From the NCBI GenBank assembly GCA_949825065.1, contig OX463859.1:23887847-23951846 (forward strand): a stretch of DNA of 64,000 nucleotides. The letters run 5' to 3'. The stretch is from Odontocerum albicorne (lineage: Eukaryota > Arthropoda > Insecta > Trichoptera > Odontoceridae). Below the pieces are notes generated by a model. The model was not told the origin of the DNA. It saw nothing but the letters and a program-made list of their open reading frames with translations, and ran no database searches. Shown one piece after another: positions 1-11,663 of this stretch. A program made the translations under genes and the position numbers. Within the stretch, counting starts at the first letter, position 1, and each line of letters opens with the position of its first letter.

Positions 1-640
1 TGCTTTGTTTTGTTATCAAAAACCAAAAACAATGATTTTATACAATACACAGTAAAAATCCGGAAGCTCGAAGATTTATTTCATCCGGATTTTAAAAATA
101 GTAAATTAAACATGTATAAAAGAATGCACATTAATAACACTATTATCAAATCAACTGTTAGTTGAGGGGCCATGACCCTTAAAGAACAGTTCCAAATATT
201 TATAGCGTTGAGCCCCAAATTAGGTCTTGCAGCAGGGACCCTACCTTACAAATTCCACCAGGTTCACTCGTCTTATATACTTTGGTCATGTCTGCCAGGT
301 AGGCAGTCACTGAACCATCAGAATTGTTCATGAGGCAAAATCATATGTAATATTTACTCCCAGACAGTTCTACAAGGACAATGTCTATAATTTATATACC
401 TGTAGAAACTGGAGACAAGGGAAAGGTGGAAACTTAAACTCATAATTGTTTGAAATAGAGAGGCATTATTCTTTAGGAGTCATCTGAATTTATTATTTGT
501 ACACATAAACATGTGAATAATAAACATTCTTATATAAAAATAATTTAATATGTGGGATAATTAAACGCGTCAACCATAGTCCGGACCATGCACCTTCTGA
601 CAATACTTTGTTTCGATCTTTGCAGAACTTATTTAATAAA
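1..640. other. no gene recognised
   Basis: AT-rich sequence with no long reading frame, terminal repeat or tandem array that I can recognise. Confidence 0.4.
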
Positions 641-701
641 ATATGTGTAAATTTACAATATTTGAATTCTCGCCAAAACCACTAACATTAGTTTTTTCCA
701 G

Positions 702-761
702 GAATTATACAAGAGAGGAATTATTCGACTACCTAAAAGACGGAAGAATGTCATCGATTAA
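702..761 (+). other. possible 3' terminal exon
   Basis: A pyrimidine tract ending in CAG at 692-701 looks like a splice acceptor. It is followed by 19 open codons giving a basic tail (ELYKRGIIRLPKRRKNVID) and a TAA at 759-761. A polyadenylation signal AATAAA sits at 790-795. The upstream exon would lie outside the window or in the first 600 bases, and I cannot see it. This is inference from signals only. Confidence 0.2.
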
Positions 762-896
762 ATGGCACACCAATAATTGTTATTTTTTTAATAAAATAAA
801 TCAAACATTTGTGTATTTTATTAAAAATTAATAAACATACCACAAAGTGAAAAAAACGTCTTTTTTAAGATTCAATACATAAATAATTTATTTTTC

Positions 897-1569
897 AATT
901 TACAAATAATGAAATACTTAAAAACGGGACGAATATACGAGTATGTTACAAACTTAATACGTCCAAATATGTAAATAGGCGAAGCCAGTTGAAATATTAG
1001 TGCACAAATTCCAAATATAACCTACTCACTCTATCCTTTATTTATCACTCAAAATATTTACAAATATTGAAACAATTTACAAATAATGAAACACTTAAAA
1101 ATGGGACGAATATACGAGTATGTTACAAACTTAATATGTCCAAATATGTAAATAGGCGAAGTCAGTTGAAATATTAGTGTACAAATTCCAAATATAACCT
1201 ACTCACTCTATCCTTTATTTATCACTCAAAATATTTACAAATAATGAAACAATTTACAAATAATGAAACACTTAAAAACGGGACGAATATACGAGTATGT
1301 TACAAACTTAATACGTCCAAATATGTAAATAGGCGAAGTCAGTTGAAATATTAGTGCACAAATTCCAAATATAGCCTACTCACTCTATCCTTTATTTATC
1401 ACTCAAAATATTTACAAATAATGAAACACTTAAAAACGGGACGAATATACGAGTATGTTACAAACTTAATACGTCCAAATATGTAAATAGGCGAAGTCAG
1501 TTGAAATATTAGTGCAAAAATTCCAAATATAGCCTACTCACTCTATCCTTTATTTATCACTCAAAATAT
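897..1569. repeat. 177-bp tandem satellite, 4 units
   Basis: Units start near 897, 1074, 1251 and 1409. The first two spacings are 177 bp. The third is 158 bp because a short TTACAAATATTGAAAC-like segment is missing. Units are nearly identical and share the words GGGACGAATATACGAGTATG and CCTACTCACTCTATCC. No coding potential is seen. Confidence 0.9.
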
Positions 1570-1834
1570 GTTTTTCGGTTTTCCCTAACGTGATTGATTT
1601 AATTTACTTAATGCCAAATCTTTGCCACGTCCAATGAATTTCGCATTTTTTTCTCCAATGAACTTTTCAACTTAATCGTATTTTTTTTTCAATGTTATTT
1701 ACTTAAAGCTTTAAATCGTCAAAAAAAGTATTTTTTCACGTACTCGTATATTTAATTTATAATAATTACTCATCAAGTATATTTTAGACTTTAACAATAA
1801 TGGCACAAACCATCGTATTGTATTGTGTTAAACT

Positions 1835-1995
1835 TTGGTTGTATACAGTACAACCTGCCGAGCTGCCGAGGTCATGTGGCAATCTCTTCCCACTAACCAG
1901 AAAGATGTTTTTAAGACGTCTTAAGTGAAAACGAGACTTAAGTCCGTTAAAAAAAAATCCGGGTTCCAACCCGAGTTGATTGGTTACAGAGGTTG
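1835..1995 (-). repeat. degenerate tRNA-derived SINE
   Basis: It shares GTATACAGTACAACCT, a GCAATCTC stretch and ACTAACCAGAAAGATG with the clearer SINE at 31195-31383, in the same order and orientation. The B-box-like part is degraded. A further tail piece in the opposite orientation lies at about 2160-2225. Confidence 0.5.
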
Positions 1996-2229
1996 CCATA
2001 GTGTAGGTATCATTGCATATATATTTAAAGATATTTCTTCAGATCAACAGCTTTTGTTTCATTTTAAATAAATGTTTATCGGTATTTGTGACCATGTCTT
2101 AAGCGTACTGAATGAAAAAATATTCCAGTCTGTTTTTTAACCTAAGGCTTTTTGTATATCTTTCTGGTTGGTTGAAAAAGATTGCCACTGCAATAAGTCT
2201 ACCTAGTTGTACTGTATACAACAAAACTG

Positions 2230-3900
2230 TAATACAATAGTACAATGAAAAGTAATATTTAAGTAACAGTTAAATAAAGACAAGTCTCAAGGAAAAGAAG
2301 TAAGGATGGAAATTGTATAAAAACTTAAAGATACAAATAATGCTACTGATCAGTAATACTATACATTTAAAACATTCATATACTCGTAGTTCTATTGATT
2401 TTATTAACTCCTTAAATCGACGTTTTGAGGTTTTCTGAGCAGTTAAATAAACAGAATGATTTTAAACTTTATTGTGAAACCATTCATACGTAAAGCGACC
2501 GACCTGTTTCACTATACAAAAACATTTTCAAACTGTTTGACAATACTTTTGTAAAGCGACATAAGCCTGTCACTTCAATTTATATTTCTTGTGTAGATTT
2601 TTTTCACATTTAAGTTTTAAATCATTCTGTTTAAAATGGAGTTCTTTAATATGAATGACAAATACATTAATTATAGTAAAATAAAGAAAATTCAGCAAAT
2701 ATCAGTTTTTTTATTAACAATTATGATTGATTAATACTATTTTGTTTGTTAACACTAAAATTATCATAAGCGTATAAGTTTTTTAACGTATACTAACAGA
2801 CAACTTTTTTGTAGTGAATCCGAATATCTGATGCCCAGATTTTAGGTATTGTACTGTACGAGCTATTGACAAAACTTAACCCTCTTTGCTGTTTCCCGTT
2901 TAGTAATAATGCGATCGCGTCAAGAATTTACTGGCAACGTCGCAGTTTGACAGATGATGTCATAAAGGACTTACTGACAGAGTCACAGTTTGACAGATGA
3001 TGTCATAAAGGATATTTTATTTGACACATGTCAAATGATAGGAGGAGATATTGCCTCCGTCTGCCTGAAACGGTGACATTAGGAGATTTCTTCGAATCTT
3101 AGTTTTCTCCACAAACTCTAACCCAAAAACAACAACATATCATATATTTGTTTTATAAATTGGTATATGTGGACATATATCGTGCGATACGCAAACTAGA
3201 TTATCTCTGATAAATCGAATGAAAGAAAAAATATAATTTAACTTCCATCCTATAAAATCAAAGGTTGGCGATAATATTACGACCAAGTAAAAAATAAATT
3301 ATGAAATAATATTTTACATTTATTTTTCAGACATGATCAACTCCATTAGAAAGTTATTATGATTTTAGTATGTTGAGATTTTATCGTTTTTTTTATCCTT
3401 TTAATGTAACCCCTTTACGTCTCAAAAGTACCAAAAATATCAATTTGCAATCCTTAAGACAGAAAAATATGAAAAATTACTTTTACAATAGTTTAATTAT
3501 AATAGTGACAACTATACCTCGTTGTGTCCTGAGAGACACCAAGTTGTTAATTATGTAATGTCGTGGTCCTTCAGGCACAAAAATACAGAGTGCGATAAAA
3601 GTCACTTTAAGACTTTTGATATAACTTATGAACGAAATGTAATTAATGAAAATGTTATGTCGTAAATATGAGTTCATTACTTCATATTTTTTACATTAAA
3701 TAAAAAAATCAGAGGTAAATGTGAGCCATTATGTTGTACACAGGAGAATACTCTTTTCGTGGAGTTTTCCATTGCATTTCTTAGTATTTACTGTGATATC
3801 AAGACAATTTTCGCTCGAATATTCATTTAAATTGCTGTTAAGTTTGTGCCACAATGTGACAAGTTTTTTTTTTTTTTTTCTATTTTTTTATTTTTCAGAT
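2230..3900. other. no gene recognised
   Basis: AT-rich sequence. A segment of about 50 bp with GATGATGTCATAAAGGA and TTTGACAGATG words is repeated twice near 2940-3020. Short frames at 3370-3920 have low-complexity, T-rich composition and no recognisable domain. Confidence 0.35.
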
Positions 3901-3927
3901 ATATTGTTGGGGATTTAAGAGTAAATC

Positions 3928-4100
3928 ATGGAACCGTACACGATTGCAGAACGCACCAAAATGCAATCTTGTTTCTACAAAATAACCTATCTATTATCAA
4001 TACGCAGAGAGGATTTAGGAGATTTTATGAGGTTAGAACTAAGAAACAGCACCAAAAATGGACTAACCCATAAAAAAAAATTGTCGGAAAAAATAAACAC
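3928..4100 (+). pseudogene. N-terminal remnant of a DDE transposase (IS630/Tc1/mariner-like)
   Basis: A start in the frame of 3928 gives MEPYTIAERTK. After a frame change the reading continues with LQNNLSIINTQRGFRRFYEV. This resembles the N-terminal helix-turn-helix start of insect transposases whose C-terminus carries WPPRSPDLxPxDFxxWGY. C-terminal pieces of that kind occur at 43140-43460 and 50163-50460. The remnant is frameshifted and short. The family link is from memory and has not been checked by alignment. Confidence 0.45.
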
Positions 4101-4510
4101 TAGCCGTTTTGATGAACTTACCTATAATATAAAATTTAATATAAAAAGAGTATAAATGGTATTTCACTACATTCCGTTGAATTTCTGAGTTAACAAAATC
4201 ATTTTGCTTAAGCTAATTAAGGAAAATTTGAAATAAATTTTTAAAGTTGTTTTAAGTTTCCTGAAAAAGCATTGCTTTTAAAAAAAATCGGATCGAGATA
4301 TCAAACTCAATACGACAATTCTTGCTTTTTACTTGACGCAATATCATTTCGTTTGTAACTCTAAATTCTTGATATTATATGATTTACTACAAAAAACTCA
4401 ATCTTCAAAGTTACGGCAAAAATAGATTTTACTAGAAATGAAAAATCGAGATAAAGTTCATGAAATCTTTATTAAATCAAATTCATAAATCAAAACCAAA
4501 ATGATGATGT

Positions 4511-5917
4511 TTAATCATAATCTGAATCCAAAAATGGAACCACAGTGTGACCATGTTCTAGAATATTGTCTATTTCATATAATATGGGCTCTGGCTTATG
4601 TTTTTTTACCAACATTAATAGGGAGGGATTCCGTAAAGATGGATCAAAGCAAATGTTGTTTTCTAGCAACCATAATTTAATTTCGTTTATTTTCGACGCT
4701 GAAGATGGTGCTTTGTTTTCAATTTAATTGTGGTAAGGCGCATTATCCATTCCAAGTATGGATGCTTCCGATAAATTAAGAATAAGTTTTTCTATCACCC
4801 ATTTTTTTTAATTGTGCGCATTCATTTCAAAATGATAGTCTTCCTTATTATTTCCACTGAATATAAGGAGCGCATTAAGTACGAAACCTTTTTCACTTCC
4901 TGCATGTAATATACAATGATCCACCTTTTACCATTGGCAATATCATGCTGCACTCCATTCACATCCACCGATTGCCAACATTTTTGTATTTTACACGACG
5001 AATGTACTCGTATATAACTTTCATCTAAATACACGACATTTTTTTCTCAATTTTTCAGGCAATTTTTTGTTGTACATTATAACGTTTAAATAAGCCTCCC
5101 TTTTTGCTGCGATATTTGTTTTTTCCATGAGGAAACTACGGTTTGACGTGCATTTTTTGTATACGAAACCGATGGAAAATAATATTTTTCTCAAATACTC
5201 ACGGCTACCATTAAATTCCATGTCTTATTTTAGAACAGCCAGCAAACTTCTAAGTGTTGGCACTTCTTTGCGTACCGTATAAAAGGAATGTACCTGTTGG
5301 CGAATGGCACAGATATTAAAATCGTCCAATTCTTTTTTAGGGCGACCCTTCCTTTTTTTGCCTGGAGTTTTTGCCCATTTTCTTCGTATTCTTTAATACA
5401 TCGTCTAACCGTGCTTTTTGATTTACCTGTAAATAAATAAAAACATTAATGCTAATATAAATAATAATTTATTAAATAACATTTACAAAACGATCCATTA
5501 AATAACACGACACATTCGTGTTATATTATGGTAACATAAACTTTATGTTCGTAATATAACTTTTATGATGAAAATATAAATCTCATAAAATTTTTCAAAA
5601 ATGTGGTTTATACCACTTTTACGTGTACAGAGTCCATATTTGTCAGTTGACAGCTGTCAAACTATATTTGTAAACATAACCTCAGAATTGATAACTTTTT
5701 AACAAAAATCAACTGGAAATATATGTGAATGATTTCTAAACTTCAAAGATTTTTTATAATTATTTAAAAAACATAAATACATACCAGTCACACTAGCAGT
5801 TCGCGCGCAAACGTCACTTATATCCGGTGAGAGTCTTCCCGTATGATAGTTTTCTAAACAATGCTGAAAAACATTGTAAATAACCTCCCTCGTCCCACTA
5901 CGTAATGTTTTATTCAT
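4511..5917 (-). pseudogene. decayed DDE transposase gene with an intron
   Basis: Exon 1 (5917-5785) starts MNKTLRSGTREVIYNVF, a helix-turn-helix-like N-terminus common in a family of insect DDE transposases. The donor is GTATGT at 5784. The acceptor TTTACAG ends at 5427, giving a 358-nt intron. Across the junction ASVTG joins KSKSTVRRCIKEYEE in frame. Exon 2 contains VPTLRSLLAVLK, VVYLDESYIRVHSSCK (first catalytic D) and GMDNAPYHN (second D), then EPILYEIDNILEHGHTV before a TAA at 4511-4513. The third acidic residue, expected in a PPYHPDLNPIE-like block, is absent. There is at least one frameshift near 5375 and in-frame stops, for example just before 5221. A related piece lies at 38622-38948. 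Confidence 0.7.
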
Positions 5918-6357
5918 CTTAACCCTTGCCTATCTGTGATCGGACGCGCGTGACCAGGACTTACATTTTATTTAATTTCTCGAAATATACTGCTTGCAGG
6001 GTCTTCATATTTTATGTATTCCTCATCGAAACCTCTATGATTTGAATGATGTCATTAGGAAACAAAACATTCATAATTAAATCAACAGAAATTAATGATA
6101 TTAAATCGCGAATTGACGAAATTTCAAACACCTGCGTATGACTCATTCTTTTTTGACAGTTCGTATTTTACATCCGTTCCAGTGGTTCGTCCCCAGTTTT
6201 ATAATCCTGATTGTTATTTTTTATTTTTTGCTATTTTTATCTGGTATGTTTTTTCTATTGTTATTTTTTATCTGGTATGTTATATTGTACCATTACTCTT
6301 TTTATAATAAATGTACATTTTATTTATTATTTCATTTTCAAAAATATAATAATTGAG

Positions 6358-8040
6358 ATGGCGGGAAATATCGATGGCGATGATAGTGATTTGGAATTTA
6401 AGGCGACAGGCAATATATCAGAATCAGAAGATTTTGTCGTGGTACAGGATGAAGTATATTCTGATTTGGAGACGAGTGAAGAAGACGAAGAAATATTATT
6501 TACATCAAAACATGGATTCGAATGGAGTTCATTACGAGTACCACCTCAATCTTCAAGGCATCTGTCGGGTATCAAATATTCTCATCGAAGATTCTGAACT
6601 GAGAAATTCAAGTATAAATGTATGTTCCATAAAAGATATGTATTGTCTGTTTGTAAATGAAGAGGTGCTAAAAGTTATTTAAATCGAATTTATTCAGAAA
6701 AGAACCAACCAATATCAAAAGACGAGTTATATGAATTCATTGGAATATTGCTCGCACCTGGCAGAAATCGAACACGAAAGCTATCTTTGAGTGAACTGTG
6801 GATAAGTGAAAGTCCCTTTTGCCAGTCATTTTTCACAGCAGCTCTGTCTCGAGATAGATTCATCTATATTTACAGTCATATTCGTTTTGATGATAAAGAA
6901 ACCCGAGAAGAGAGATATCAGTTTTTTTTTTCAGATTAATTACAACCAATTAAGTGGATTTCAAAAATGTTTGTGGATATGTGCAAGAGCAATTATTCTC
7001 CATCTTCGAATATAACTGTAGACGAATGTTTGGCAAACTTTAGAGAGAATTGTTCATTTCGCGTGTACATGAAGTCTAAACTTGGTAAATATGGCATCAA
7101 AATCTGGGTTGCTGCTGACTGCGACGGCATATGACACATAACAAATTTACAGGTTTATTCTGGTATGATAAATAATCGTAAAGAGAGATAAATCAAGGTA
7201 ACTGAGTAGTTCAACCGCAGTATGGCACGAACAGGAGGATAACCACAGATATTTTTATAACCTCCATCAAATTAGCCGATAATCTTTTATCACAAGGTTT
7301 AACTCTAACTGGCAAGCTTCGAAAAAATAAAAGAGAAATCTCACTTGAATTTATACCGTCTAGAGAGAAAACAATCCATAGTAGCTGAAAATAAAATACT
7401 TGTTTCGTGTGTACCACAAAAAATAAAGCAGTATTATTATTATCCACTCAATTCAATGATGCAGAAATTGATTATTCAGAAAAACAAAAGCCACTGATTA
7501 TACATCATTATAATAATACGAAAATTGGAGTAGATACGGGAGACCAAATTACTTGAGAGTACTCTTGCTCAAGGTCAACGAGAAGATGGCCTTTCCGTCT
7601 TTTTATGGAAATTATAGATATGGCTGCATTGAATGCATATCTCTTATGGATAGACAAATATCCAGAGTGGAAACAAAATAATTAATACCACCGAAAACAT
7701 TTCATAAGAGAGTTAAGTTTGGAATTGGCAAAGCCCAATATCTTAAAAAGGAAAAATAGCAACATCAAATATCACAAGCAACAACAAGATGCTTTTAATA
7801 CAGTTTTAACATATTGTGGTGAGTCAATACCCGAAACATTAGTAAATAATACCCTGTTGGCACCCCGTGAGGTCCTCAAAAGAGGAAGTTGTGGGTTTTA
7901 TTAAAAACATTCGAAAAAAAAACCCAGGCTATTCTGCAATATTTGTCAAACACCTGCGTATTTAGTACGTAGAATAGAAAAAAAAGTTGTTTCGTGCCCC
8001 AATTGCGATAACTTCTCCACAGGATTAAACTTTGATTATA
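6358..8040 (+). pseudogene. piggyBac transposase remnant (copy A)
   Basis: The ATG at 6358 opens an acidic N-terminus (MAGNIDGDDSDLEFKATG) and runs to a TGA at 6595-6597 where copy D has TGG. Across several frames one can read LYEFIGILLAPGRNRTRKLS, then ITVDECLANFRENCSFRVYM with the first catalytic D, then a TTDIFITSIKLADNLL block at the second-D region (the family usually has TTDNFF), then NKREISLEFIPSRE. The end is a cysteine-rich CxxC...CxxC segment (CNICQTP...SCPNCDN). Many stops and frameshifts make it non-functional. No sign of domestication. Confidence 0.85.
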
Positions 8041-8083
8041 TGATATGTTTGTCCAATTTTTTAATTTTCTGTAGTGTTTATAT

Positions 8084-8818
8084 CAGGGCTGTGGAGTCGG
8101 AGTCGGAGTCGGAGTCGCGGAGTCGGAGTCGCGGTGTTTGGGCCGGAGTCGGATCGGAGTCGGAGTCGTAAAAAACGAGCGACTCCGACTACTTTTTCGT
8201 TAAAATTTAAAAAACATTTTTTTTTAATTATTATAATGAATGTGTATTGTGCGCGAATATTAAACTTGCAGGCGCAAGTCGCGCCGATATGGTGAATCAC
8301 CGAGATCCATTTAATGCATAAAGTCTACAAAAATGTGTTTGTCTCCTTCTTTCTCACGTCGAAAGAAAAGGAGCATTTGTTTCTCCTTTTGTTTGCACGC
8401 AATTTGCGCGCATTTTTTTGCCAGTCATCGTTCTGCATTGGTCACGTCCACGTGTTGATATCATTGCGTTACAGAAACAAAATTCTCTCCATTTCTCTAT
8501 TAATTTTTGTAATAGCAGGGATCAGATGTACGTTCCCTTTGTAATAACATATTTAATTTTTTATTTAAATTATCATATATAATAGGTTAATTTTTTTAAA
8601 GTTTGATCTTGTTTTATTTATATCCCTATAACATGAAAAAAAAATGGCTATATGCAAAGGTAGGAAACAACCTGCTAAAATTGAGCTTTTTTGAGTTGGA
8701 GTTGTGGAGTCGGAGTCGTGGAGTCGGAGTTGTGGAGTCGGAGTCGTATTGTTGGTAAATATAGGAATCGGAGTCGGAGTCGGAGTCGTGTTTTTTTTTA
8801 AGCGACTCCACAGCCCTG
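8084..8818 (+). mobile_element. non-autonomous hAT-like element with GGAGTC arrays
   Basis: The ends are inverted: CAGGGCTGTGGAGTCG at 8084 and CGACTCCACAGCCCTG ending at 8818. An exact 8-bp duplication GTTTATAT flanks it (8076-8083 and 8819-8826). The matching site in piggyBac copy D (about 57545) has only one GTTTATAT and no insert. Both ends run into arrays of the hexamer GGAGTC, with variants containing TCGCGGAG or TTGTGGAG. The middle, about 500 bp, has no transposase. Frames read through the hexamers give Arg-Ser or Asp-Ser repeats and are not genes. Confidence 0.85.
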
Positions 8819-9543
8819 GTTTATATTTTCCAAATTGCATATATTTTATTGATTTGAATTTCGTGTTTGTTTATCTAAATTTCTCGCCCTAAAACCTTGA
8901 TTTTTGAATTTATATATTCATTTTATATTTTGTTTATATGTTATTTTTGTCTTTATTCGAATTATGGTTTTATAGCCAAAAAATACACGCTACATTTTAT
9001 TGTACAATTTTATGAAAAAAAATTAAAAGGTTGGAAATCTCTTATCATGCATGCGCAGGAGAGGGGCATTCTGAACGTTGCGCAGACCGAACGACGCAGC
9101 GTAAAAATAATATTCTTATAGAAATGTCGCCTCTCTGTTTCAGCTCTTATTTTATCATTTCTTACACTTATTTTATATTATTCGACATTTTATTACATAA
9201 TAAAATGATGTTTATAGCTAATAACAAAAAATAACCTAGCAGATTTTGCATAATTTTAATTTGAAACATACATGTTTACTGTACTCTTAGTGGCCAACAC
9301 CGTTACTGGCGTGATTTTTTAGCACAGTAAGGGAAGTGTCAATGGTGTTTAGTATAATAACAAAAGGGGTTGACAACATCTACACTAGAAAATTTGAGTT
9401 TAATACAACGATAAAGCTATATCATTATGCGATTACTATAAACAAATGTGACATGACAGACAATTTTGGTGTTGCCAAGCTATATTTTTTTAGTTCCAAT
9501 TTTATTAATTTCTACTCTTTTTTGCCAGACTGTAAATTAGAAA

Positions 9544-10175
9544 ATGAATATCAATCAGTACAAACGGCACGTTCTAAAGTTTATTTTTTTTAATTATGAA
9601 ACTGTGTTCATAATAAAAATGATATCAGTGCAACGATTGACCAGAAATGGTTTCAAATATTTAAAGATGGACAAAGTAGTGTTAATGATGAGCGCTGGTC
9701 AGGCCATCCTGTTAATTTTGACAACATCGTTCTGAAGAGTATTGTGGTTTCAGAACCAAAACTAACGAGGGATCAGATTGCAGAAAGGCTTAATTCATCT
9801 CATAGAATGGTATTTCGTCACCTAAGGAAATAGGAAAGGTATCTAAACTTGGAAAGGGAGTACCGCACTAGCTATTCGAAGTCAATTGCCAGCAGCGAAT
9901 AAACATCAATAATTCTCTCTTAAACCGCTTTGAACGCGAGCCGTTTCTAAACTGCATTGTGATAGGTGACGAAAAGTAGATACTGTATCATAATATCGCA
10001 AGAAAAAAAAACAGTTGACAGATAAGAATACGAACCAACAGCAAATGAGGAATTGCATCCAAAAAGATACTTTTGTCTATTTGGTGGAATATGTATGGTG
10101 CTATCCACGTTGAGCTTTTACAATCTAATCAAACGATCAATGCAGATATTGTTAGGAATTGTTTACTGCCGTCGT
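9544..10175 (+). pseudogene. decayed mariner transposase, 3' truncated
   Basis: The ATG at 9544 gives MNINQYKRHVLKF. Reading then shifts frame and continues with WFQIFKDGQSSVNDERWSGH, PKLTRDQIAERLNSS and FRHLRK. Further on are a GDEK block with a stop in place of the W (first catalytic D region), LLSIWWN, and AIHVELLQSNQTINADIV. The second and third catalytic blocks are missing because the sequence changes to unrelated DNA at about 10175. It belongs to a different mariner lineage from the four near-complete copies in the window. Confidence 0.75.
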
Positions 10176-11165
10176 GAAGTAACCAAGAGAATTCCAGCCA
10201 ATAACCTTGAATCTTAATTACCTAACGGTCCTCTGAGAATTCCAGCCAATGACCCTGAATCTTAATTACTAAACGGTCCTTTGGCTGCGCAAAAACCACT
10301 CTCGAGTCCATAAAAACCGAGGATCGGGTATTCCCTCAAAAAATGTTATGATTGCGTCTTGTCTCCAGTGTGACGCCGTTAAGAATTATGGCGATGCGTC
10401 TTACCAAGTTTTAAAACAATGACTCCTCTGTACGAATGACCGTTAGAGATCAATCACCTCATGCCAAAAACCGGTTTTGCCCGGTTTCTGACAAACAGTC
10501 CGTTGGCTTCGAAACCGCAGAATTCGGGGTCTCTGACGTCAGAGTTCCACAGCTTATAAAATAGGTGAGAGCGGCCTCCGCCCCATTCTTGTCCAAGTCT
10601 TCATCCAGTCAAAAGCTATTGTACTTATCACTGGCTGTTAAAATTAATTCCAAGTATTCTTAAAGCATTTCTTTAAACTAAAGTGTTCACTTTAATTCAA
10701 TAAAATTTACTGAGTAAATTCTGGATAATTTATCCAAAGGACGATCTTGATATTGACGTCCGATTTTACGTTTGGCCAAGTCAGGTAATTCTGAGTGCGC
10801 GGGGAGTCCAGAAGTCTTCAGGACCGGCATAGATCTCACACTCGAGATTCCGTAGCTTCACGTCTGGCTGTAGACGGCGCGAGTGGACCGCCACTACCTA
10901 CACGACGGCTACTACTCCACTTCCAAGGGTCCTGCAATAGCGATATAAGGTCTGAGAGGCCTATATGAGTCAACCTGCGGTCATGCATCTGGCGCTGAAC
11001 ATTGAGAATACATTGTGTCAATTTGTATTTAAGTAAAGTGAATGTATTTATTTGTTTTGCTTGTCATTGCTTGGTGATATCTAAGTAAATTTGGAGTTTT
11101 TATCACGCACCCTGTGGGTGAATCAAGTTGGCACAGGTCCGCAACGAACTGTTGTGGAATTTTCC
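10176..11165 (+). mobile_element. candidate LTR or solo LTR
   Basis: This stretch is visibly less AT-rich than its surroundings and has no reading frame of note. It holds a TATAAAATA box at 10555, an AATAAA at about 10699, and a 50-bp direct repeat near 10195-10290 (AGAATTCCAGCCAAT...AACGGTCCT). TATA followed about 145 bp later by a polyadenylation signal is the layout of an LTR. I could not find convincing TG...CA ends or a target duplication, so the limits are approximate. Alternatively it could be a host promoter or CpG-richer intergenic patch. Confidence 0.3.
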
Positions 11166-11442
11166 CTCTAATAAAAAAACTTCGTCTGCCTGTCCCTCTG
11201 AAAGGATAGCGGGGTATCAGAAATTAGTCTGCCCAATTTAAGTCATCATGCGGGCTATCAGCTCGTCAAGATTAACAGCAATGTATAACTAATTAACAGA
11301 TTAACGTATAACTAATTAACAGCAAATATATGTTTCATTGTATATTTCTACCTATCCAAGCACTGACGACTCCAGCCCATGTACCCGGAGATCTTATAGA
11401 ATTTTGCATTATCCCTACTGATCTGAGCTAGCCGAACGTAAT

Positions 11443-11663
11443 TATAGTTCGGAAATTCTAGGATGAGTCCTGTTACAGCTCACAAATTTGCCCCAATACA
11501 ACCTTGGAACGATCTTCAGTAATTTTAATGATTTTATCAACTTTAATATAAGCCTCAATTCCAATAAATAGTAAGTTATTTAGGTAAATACATTACATAA
11601 GGTTGTATTGGGGCAAATTTGTGAGCTGACTCACAGGACTCATCCTAGAATTTCCGAACTATA
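11443..11663. repeat. foldback element (63/65-bp inverted arms)
   Basis: The left arm is 11443-11505 and the right arm 11599-11663. They are almost perfect reverse complements, starting TATAGTTCGGAAATTCTAGG, and differ by a few bases near ACAGCTCACA. The 93-bp loop matches sequence at 38235-38345. The outer motif CATCCTAGAATTTC recurs at 39053-39067. It looks like a deletion derivative of the larger DDE element at 38197-39078. Confidence 0.8.

Larger units (their letters stand above)
5929..9342 (+). mobile_element. piggyBac-like element, copy A (degenerate, 3.4 kb)
   Basis: The left end is TTAA at 5929-5932 followed by CCCTTGCCTATCTGTGAT. The right end is TTTTTTAGCACAGTAAGGGA then AGTGTCAA at 9335-9342, where the target TTAA has become TCAA. 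The same two ends bound copies C (44449-45657), D (56995-60506) and the 223-bp MITE at 21617-21839. Inside are a broken transposase and a nested hAT-like insertion at 8084-8818. Without the insertion the element would be about 2.7 kb. Confidence 0.85.

Noticed and set aside
6211..6357. Hydrophobic N-terminal extension of the piggyBac frame (LFFIFCYFYLVCFFYCYF)
   Set aside because: Low-complexity T-rich leader upstream of the conserved ATG; not part of the transposase and repeated only as element DNA.
8061..8840. Frames rich in Arg-Ser, Asp-Ser and Pro-Thr repeats
   Set aside because: Translations of GGAGTC hexamers in the ends of a non-autonomous hAT-like element.
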